DNA of 64,000 nucleotides from Luzula sylvatica (Eukaryota > Streptophyta > Magnoliopsida > Poales > Juncaceae): contig OX326958.1 in NCBI GenBank assembly GCA_946800325.1, positions 65,948,366-66,012,365 of the forward strand, in the 5' to 3' direction. Position 1 is the first letter of the stretch. The number at the start of each line of letters is the position of its first letter. Below are positions 61,001 through 64,000 of this stretch, piece by piece. The notes beneath the pieces were generated by a model, which did no database searches, was not told where the DNA came from, and saw nothing but the letters and a program-made list of their open reading frames with translations. The translations under genes were made by a program, and so were the position numbers.

Positions 61001-61440
61001 TTTGTATTTTGATATTATATTACACTAAAAAATTCAATTATTTTGTATGTAAACTATAATTTTATTTCAAGTAAATATTATTTTATTATTATTGTACTTT
61101 ATGATTGTATTTATATTTTATTATTTACTTAGTTGTTTTATATTAAATGTAAAATAGAATATTGTGCTTGTTATATGATTTTTTTTAAAAATTATAATTT
61201 TTTTTTATCCCGATATTTTGGTAAAGAAAAATATTTGGATGAAAAAAAAGTTAATTTTAATTTGTTAGAAAATAAAAATGTGTAGCAAATTTACATAGGA
61301 ACCTAAAAGTAAAAAGTAAGGAAATCTTTTATAATTTCTGAAAATTAGGGATTTTTTTGAAGAATTTCCCAAACAAGAAATGAATATTGTTCTGAAAATT
61401 AAACTTTTCACAGGACAAAACTGATCAAAAATTCTGTCAG
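58091..61440. other. AT-rich intergenic region
   Basis: Dominated by 'gttaatta' strings. A 50-bp stretch ('gaattaattttgttaattaa', 'atattgttattaacataat') is present twice (about 59470 and 59673). One MITE lies at 59040-59173. No ORF is supported. Confidence 0.5.
59040..59173. mobile_element. Small MITE (134 bp)
   Basis: Terminal inverted repeats GGGAGGCTAACCTACATAAT and GGGAGGCTAACCTACTTAAT. The flanks ctaattaatga and cctaattaataa are near-identical and probably represent a target duplication of about 9-11 bp, which suggests a Mutator-like origin. Confidence 0.7.
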
Positions 61441-61610
61441 ATAAGCTAAAAACAAATGTAACACACAAAAGAATAGATTCCCCCGTTCCCCTCTTCTTCC
61501 CTTCACATCCCTCCCCCCTCCTCTCTCTCTCTCCTCTCTTCTTCTCTTCTCTCTCTCTCTCTCTCACACACAAGCACAAACCCAACAAAGAGGAGGATAT
61601 TTGCAATGCA

Positions 61611-63328
61611 ATGACAGCACCAAATATAGATATGATCGCCAACTCTCTGCTCCGCTGCTCTTTGAATTATCAAAATACCTCCCTTTCCTCTTCATCTCCT
61701 TTCTCCTCCTCCTCTTCTTCCTCCACATCTCCGGCCAACTCCGCAGCTCTATACCTTCCTCCGCCCCCATTGACCGGAGCTTCTGATTTCGTCACTGTGG
61801 AGTTGAACTCCGATTTAACCCTTCCTTTCCAATGGGAACAGTGCCTTGATATCAGGGTACGTTTATTACTGTTCGATCCAATTTTTATTTATAACTTACT
61901 TTAGTTTTTTTTTCTTTTCCATCTCTGTGTTCGTTTGTTGTTGATCGATCGAAGCTGTTACATTTAGGAATGTAAAAAATTAGAAGTACAAAAATCCCAA
62001 AAATTAATTTTCTGTGACAATCAAAAAATATATTATCCTGTTCAATTGTTGATCCAATCATTTGATCATAAATGAGCATCACAAGTTATTTTTAGGGTTA
62101 GTAAGTATAAAAGGATCAAGTCTTTTTGAGCAATGTATCTATTTGGTCCTCGAAATATTTTGGGCGATTTTTCTCTTTAGTTGTTTTTGCTTCAATATAC
62201 CTTTTTGTCTTGAGCATTTGTTCCGCATCATTTATTCTTTATTCTTCTCTTCTTTACAAATTTCTTGGACATGCTTTTGAGAAATCACATGTGTTTGTTC
62301 TTTTAAGGGCTCTCTTTTTAATGAACTGTCTTTAATTAATTCTTTAATCAATGCTTAACTTTTTGCCATTAATTTAATACTTATCTTTTTCAGCCTGGTT
62401 AAGTGCATACAAAACTAATATGTTTATCTTTCTTATTTTTTTTTATAGAGAAGACTATCTTATATTTTTTGAATACATCAAATGAAAAAAAGTAATGATA
62501 CTAATTAATCCTTAATAAATACTCCCGAATTCGAACCGAATATGACGTGGCGGTAAGTGATTTCAAGTACACGTGACAGATCTATTAAGGGATTAGAAGG
62601 GACAGTGTTCGTCGAAAAAATTATATATATAGAATGATATACTAATGTTTTTTGAACGAAATTGAAGTTTACATAAGAATGATCTCCCGACTTTTATTGA
62701 AAAGTTTTCGATAACTCAATAACTTATTTAGTATCATTACTCCGATAAAAAAGACTCCATTGCATTATCTCTTTGTAATATAGGAATTAGTTTATAATTT
62801 TGGCCAAAATCTTGCAAACTTTCCAAATCAAAACCTTAAAAAATCCTTTTTTTTTTTTAAACCTAATATCATTATTTATCTTCTCTTAATTTCTAGACGG
62901 GAGAAGTGTATTACATTAATTGGCAAGACGGGACTCGAACCACAACGGACCCACGAACCCTCTCCTTCTCTTTCTCCTCTTCATACCAAGACGAACAATC
63001 AGATTCAAACGGAGAAATTAACGCGTACGACTCATCATCCGAGGCGGACAGTTGTTCTGGTGTCAACACATCGGTCGAACCGGACAGCACAGAGTCGAGC
63101 CGCACTTCAAACATGTCCTCGACCCTTTCATCATTCTCTCCTACCGAATCCTCCTCTTCTGGCGGAGTTGGTGCTATTTATGGTACCGGTGCGGATATTG
63201 GTACGGGAAGTCAAGTACTCGTGGCGGCCGGATGCAAGATGTGTTTCATGTACTTCATGATCCCGAAGCACGAGGACATTTGTCCAAAATGTGGCGGTGA
63301 CGGGCTCCTACACTTGGGTCGTGCCTGA
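61611..63328 (+). CDS. WW-domain protein of the CURLY FLAG LEAF1 (AtCFL1) type
   Basis: Two exons, 61611-61856 and 62897-63328, join in phase 0 to 225 residues. The intron has a GTACGT donor and a TTTCTAG acceptor. The N-terminus is Ser/Pro-rich (residues 20-60). The WW-like domain spans the splice junction: LPFQWEQCLDIR then TGEVYYINWQDGTRTTTDPR, with the first Trp, the Tyr pair, Asn and the terminal Pro in place. A long Ser/Asp/Glu-rich linker follows. The conserved end is VLVAAGCKMCFMYFMIPKHE then CPKCGGDGLLHLGRA, whose paired CxxC motifs suggest zinc binding. In Arabidopsis and rice CFL1 proteins repress cuticle formation by binding HD-ZIP IV factors such as HDG1. The 5' UTR (61490-61605) is rich in CT. 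The WW-protein assignment is firm; orthology rests on family memory. Confidence 0.88.
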
Positions 63329-64000
63329 AAATATTTATCTACTTTAAATCTTCGCATCAGTTACGCCGTGATATAGATCTCGTAGATTATTTTGAACTCG
63401 AATAAGTTCAGAATATAAAATCGGACCAAATTTTGAGTGTCTGCATTGATGTTATGTCTATTGAAAAGTATGGCATGTTAATTAAGTAGATTAGTCTTTG
63501 AAAATGATAGGACTATCATATTTAGCTTGATCAACAACAATGTTGAATCTTGTTTTGTATTTTCTAGCTAGTCATATTTTGTTCACCTTTTTATTGGATT
63601 TTTTAAATTAATTTTTTTGATAAAATGAGATATGGAAGCAATTGTACATTTTTTTTCTTTTTTTCCTCTTTTTTTATGCCTGAATGATGGATTTTTCGAA
63701 TATTATGCCAAGCAGTATATAATGTGCTTAAAGGCTACAGACTGACAATGCGTACGTATACGAATAGTATACGAGTAGAGTAGGTTTTGTATGCTAGTGG
63801 AAGCGGTACGGTACGGTATTCTCTGAAATTTGTTGGTTTTCACATGCACTAATCAGAGACAAAAAGTGCCAAAAATGAGAAGAGCAAATCAGAAAAAAAA
63901 AACCAAATTTCTATCTCTGCTCGTGCGATTCTGATTCCCCTTGTCAATGTTGTCATTTACAACTCATATCCACCTCTCTCTTTTCCTTCTGAATTCATCC
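63329..64000. other. Downstream flank of the WW-domain gene
   Basis: AT-rich, with the probable 3' UTR in the first few hundred bases. From 63900 to the window edge the sequence becomes CT-rich, which may be the leader of another gene beyond the window. Confidence 0.4.

Overview
This window is nuclear DNA of a flowering plant, most likely a eudicot. The evidence is AT-rich intergenic sequence, genes with many short GT-AG introns, plant-only gene families, and nested plant transposons (Helitrons, hAT, Ty1/copia, SINEs, a LINE remnant and MITEs). The species cannot be read from the sequence. Exon models were made by eye from splice sites and remembered family members; no search was run.

Left arm (1-10.7 kb): a Helitron end, a SINE, a small hAT MITE, and one intact gene on the minus strand encoding a BAR-domain, proline-rich protein of the Arabidopsis At2g33490 type. 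The right edge (61.6-63.3 kb) carries a WW-domain gene of the CURLY FLAG LEAF1 (AtCFL1) type. As I recall, these two families are also near neighbours in Arabidopsis (At2g33490 and At2g33510), so the window may be a conserved pair pushed apart by transposons.

Centre (10.7-46.6 kb): two rearranged copies of one block. The block holds ORC6 (origin recognition complex subunit 6, minus strand), a 58-residue single-pass membrane protein gene (plus strand), and a large gene of unknown function (minus strand) convergent with it. Copy A (10.7-26.7 kb) is broken. Its unknown gene is cut by the 3' end of a copia element, and its ORC6 keeps only exons 2-6, with a hAT element in one intron and a 9.3-kb nest (solo LTR holding a copia element) in another. 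Copy B (29.7-46.6 kb) looks complete, but its ORC6 5' end has been tandemly duplicated and invaded by a 6-kb Helitron chain. One exon-1 copy keeps the native ATG and E2F-type promoter sites 7.8 kb from exon 2; the nearer copy has lost both and sits below a TELO-box/site II promoter. A hAT element containing a Helitron lies just beyond.

Right arm (46.6-64 kb): a triplicated non-coding unit with MITEs (one pair forming a 0.5-kb inverted repeat), a LINE remnant, a GILP-type LITAF-domain gene (minus strand), and the WW-domain gene.

The most unusual signal is a set of dense arrays of short imperfect palindromes. They use the half-sites TCCGT or TGCGT, a 4-nt core, then ACGGA or ACGCA. They occur in the U3 and leader of the copia elements and, with a different core, in the unrelated solo LTR around one of them.
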